A stretch of 5,895 nucleotides of DNA from JBHPHI01 sp042569595 (GTDB lineage Bacteria > Patescibacteriota > Microgenomatia > UBA1400 > 2-01-FULL-45-11): contig JBHPHI010000035.1 of assembly GCA_042569595.1 (NCBI GenBank), forward strand, positions 1-5,895, in the 5' to 3' direction. Numbering within the stretch: the stretch's first letter is position 1; each line of letters begins with the position of its first letter. Of this stretch, positions 4,401 to 5,895 are shown piece after piece. The position numbers and the translations under genes are program-made. The notes under the pieces are model-generated. The model was given only the letters and a program-made list of their open reading frames with translations. It was not told where the DNA came from and did not search any database.

Positions 4401-5831
4401 ATGGCTCGTTTTGCCCCAATAAAGACTGAAAAAGTGAAGCCAGAATCTTTGGGTGAAAAGTATTCTCAAGGATTTTCTGACTCAACAGATGATTACTCAT
4501 TCATTCATAAGCCTGGTCTAAATAAAAAGGTGGTAGAGGCAATATCTTCAATGAAAAATGAGCCTTTATGGATGAGGAAGAACAGATTAAAAGCGTATTC
4601 CTTGTTTGAAAAGACGACTTTACCAGGTTGGGGTGGAGATTTGAGCTCCATTGATTATGAAGCTATTCATTATTACTTGAAGCCAACTGATTCTTTAGCA
4701 AAAAGCTGGGACGATGTTCCCGAAGAAATTAAAAATACTTTTGATAAGTTGGGGATTCCAGAGGCTGAGAGGAAAATATTAGCAGGAGTTAAGGCTCAGT
4801 ATGACAGCGAGGTGGTATATGGTTCATTGAAAGAGCAGTGGGAAAAAGATGGGGTGATATTTTTATCTATGGATGAAGGCCTAAAAAAACACCCTGATTT
4901 GGTTAGAGAATATTTTGGGAAAGTAGTTGCGTTTGGCGACAACAAGTTTTCAGCCTTAAACACTGCTGTGTGGAGTGGTGGGAGTTTTGTGTATGTTCCC
5001 CCTGGTGTTGAAGTAAAAATGCCTTTACAAACTTATTTTAGAATAAATGCTCCAAATGCTGGTCAGTTTGAAAGAACCCTAATAATTGCTGATGAGGGCA
5101 GCAAGGTTCATTATGTTGAAGGGTGCACGGCACCATCATACAGCAGCGAGTCCCTTCATAGTGCAGTAGTAGAAATATATATTAAAAAGGGAGCTAGGGT
5201 TCAATATACAACAGTTCAGAATTGGTATAAAACTGTTTATAACTTGGTGACAAAAAGAGCTTGGGTGGAAGAGGAGGGGGAGATGGTTTGGACGGATTTT
5301 AATATGGGAAGTAAGCTGACGATGAAGTATCCATCCTTTGTTTTGGCTGGAAAAGGGGCTCGTGGGGAAACCTTATCTATGGCCTTGGCAACGAAAGACC
5401 AACATCAGGATACTGGGAGTAGAGCAATACATTTGGCTCCTTATACCAAAAGCACGATAGTTAGTAAGTCAATTAGTAAGGATGGAGGAAGAGCAAGTTA
5501 TAGAGGCAAGGTGATGATGGGACCAAAGGCAAAAGGGGCAAAAAGTAAGGTTGTTTGTGACGCTCTGCTTTTGGATGATCTGAGTCGGAGTGACACATAT
5601 CCCACAAATCAAATTTTGAATAAAAACACATCTTTAGAGCATGAAGCAACTGTGAGCAAGATTGGTGAAGAACAGCTGTTTTATTTAATGAGTAGAGGTC
5701 TTTCTGAGGAAGATGCAAGCAAAATGGTTGTAAATGGTTTTGTGGCTCCATTAGTAAAAAAGCTCCCATTAGAATATGCGATAGAAATGAATAGGCTGAT
5801 TGATATGGAGATGGAAGGAAGTATTGGATGA
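4401..5831 (+). CDS. sufB: SufB, Fe-S cluster scaffold protein
   Basis: SufB is the scaffold on which SUF builds nascent Fe-S clusters, together with SufC and usually SufD. At 476 aa it is full length. The N-terminal SufB region has LYS-poor but typical features such as EPLWMRKNRLKAY (54-66), and the beta-helix core carries YVPPGVEVKMPLQTYFRIN (198-216), YVEGCTAP (238-245), the NLVTKRAWV strand (281-289), GSKLTMKYPSF (303-313) and SLEHEATVSKIGEEQLFYLMSRGLSEEDA (411-439 region). C242, C386, H414 and E415 correspond to E. coli C254, C405, H433 and E434, implicated in sulfur transfer and cluster assembly. These two are the only cysteines. The sequence resembles the Gram-positive/CPR type more than the E. 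coli type. ATG 4401 follows the sufC stop with no gap and has AAGGAG six bases upstream. Its TGA overlaps the next ATG. Confidence 0.97.
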   Translation: MARFAPIKTEKVKPESLGEKYSQGFSDSTDDYSFIHKPGLNKKVVEAISSMKNEPLWMRKNRLKAYSLFEKTTLPGWGGDLSSIDYEAIHYYLKPTDSLAKSWDDVPEEIKNTFDKLGIPEAERKILAGVKAQYDSEVVYGSLKEQWEKDGVIFLSMDEGLKKHPDLVREYFGKVVAFGDNKFSALNTAVWSGGSFVYVPPGVEVKMPLQTYFRINAPNAGQFERTLIIADEGSKVHYVEGCTAPSYSSESLHSAVVEIYIKKGARVQYTTVQNWYKTVYNLVTKRAWVEEEGEMVWTDFNMGSKLTMKYPSFVLAGKGARGETLSMALATKDQHQDTGSRAIHLAPYTKSTIVSKSISKDGGRASYRGKVMMGPKAKGAKSKVVCDALLLDDLSRSDTYPTNQILNKNTSLEHEATVSKIGEEQLFYLMSRGLSEEDASKMVVNGFVAPLVKKLPLEYAIEMNRLIDMEMEGSIG

Positions 5832-5895
5832 AAAGGTACTTGGTAAAGAAAGGTAAGAGGAGGCAGATAATATTGGATGTTGAAACAATCAGAAC
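5828..5895 (+). CDS. Start of the next ORF, cut by the window edge (position expected for sufD)
   Basis: An ATG at 5828 overlaps the sufB stop (ATGA) and has a GGAAGGA ribosome site eight bases upstream (to 5819), so this is a credible gene start in the operon. Only 22 complete codons are visible. The first 12 (MKRYLVKKGKRR) are unique. The rest reads QIILDVETIR and is identical, in DNA and frame, to codons 3 onward of the exonuclease gene at 3055. In many suf operons the gene after sufB is sufD, so the first dozen codons may belong to sufD. Whether the remainder is real, duplicated or an assembly error cannot be told here. Confidence 0.5.
   Translation, partial: MKRYLVKKGKRRQIILDVETIR
5863..5895 (+). 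repeat. 33-bp exact direct repeat, copy 2 (window terminus)
   Basis: The final 33 bases are identical to 3060-3092, an offset of 2803 bases, and run to the very last base of the window. The true extent of the match to the right is therefore unknown. Identity includes every wobble base, so it is not merely protein-level similarity. Confidence 0.95.

Noticed and set aside
5473..5769. A minus-strand frame of 98 codons inside sufB
   Set aside because: sufB is unambiguous through this region, and the minus-strand translation resembles no family.
24..5831. Alternative genetic code (UGA read as an amino acid)
   Set aside because: All genes read through in the standard code, and TGA serves as the natural stop of the regulator and sufB genes at overlapping junctions.

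Overview
The window looks like an AT-rich chromosomal segment of a Candidate Phyla Radiation (Patescibacteria) bacterium, most likely near the Microgenomates/Katanobacteria side. This is inferred from style, not from a marker gene. The clues are an N-terminal membrane segment ending in a 'PFSVFLSKQTQEI'-type motif common in secreted proteins of those lineages, a cohesin-like/Fn3 surface protein beside a Cys-rich protein with a single dockerin-like loop, very tight gene packing, and promoters that abut start codons. TGA is used as an ordinary stop (Rrf2 gene, sufB) and does not appear inside genes, so the UGA-glycine code of Gracilibacteria/Absconditabacteria does not apply.

Left arm (24-2097, minus strand): a two-gene unit for the cell surface, transcribed leftwards. 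The first gene (1273-2097) encodes a Cys-rich protein (28 Cys in 274 aa) with an N-terminal membrane segment and a C-terminal dockerin-like calcium loop. One base later comes a 415-aa protein (24-1271) with a cohesin-like domain, an acidic linker, an Fn3-like domain, a Pro/Thr stalk and a C-terminal membrane anchor.

Middle (2098-2650): a compact divergent promoter region whose two -35 elements overlap on TTGTCAA, then a GatB/YqeY-family gene (2168-2596) that is probably read from a leaderless mRNA. Directly after it lie a sigma70-type promoter and a 29-bp imperfect palindrome (2621-2649) covering the -10 box, the predicted transcription start and the Shine-Dalgarno sequence of the next gene. 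Its centre (GACT-GTTTT-AGTA) closely resembles the core of an IscR type 1 operator.

Right arm (2651-5895, plus strand): a SUF iron-sulfur cluster assembly operon. Its order is Rrf2/IscR-like regulator, DEDDy 3'-5' exonuclease-like protein, sufC, sufB, then the start of another ORF cut by the window edge. All junctions overlap or abut (ATGA, TAATG, TAA|ATG, ATGA), so translation is probably coupled. The likely logic is that an Fe-S-sensing regulator represses its own operon, and SufC (ATPase) plus SufB (scaffold) build clusters. The exonuclease between regulator and sufC is the unexpected member.

The most anomalous structural feature is a 33-bp exact repeat. The last 33 bases of the window copy the beginning of the exonuclease gene (3060-3092) and are fused in frame to a 12-codon start of the ORF after sufB. 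This could be an assembly-graph artefact at a contig end, a tandem-duplication junction, or a true second copy. I see no tRNA, rRNA, CRISPR, insertion sequence or convincing intrinsic terminator.
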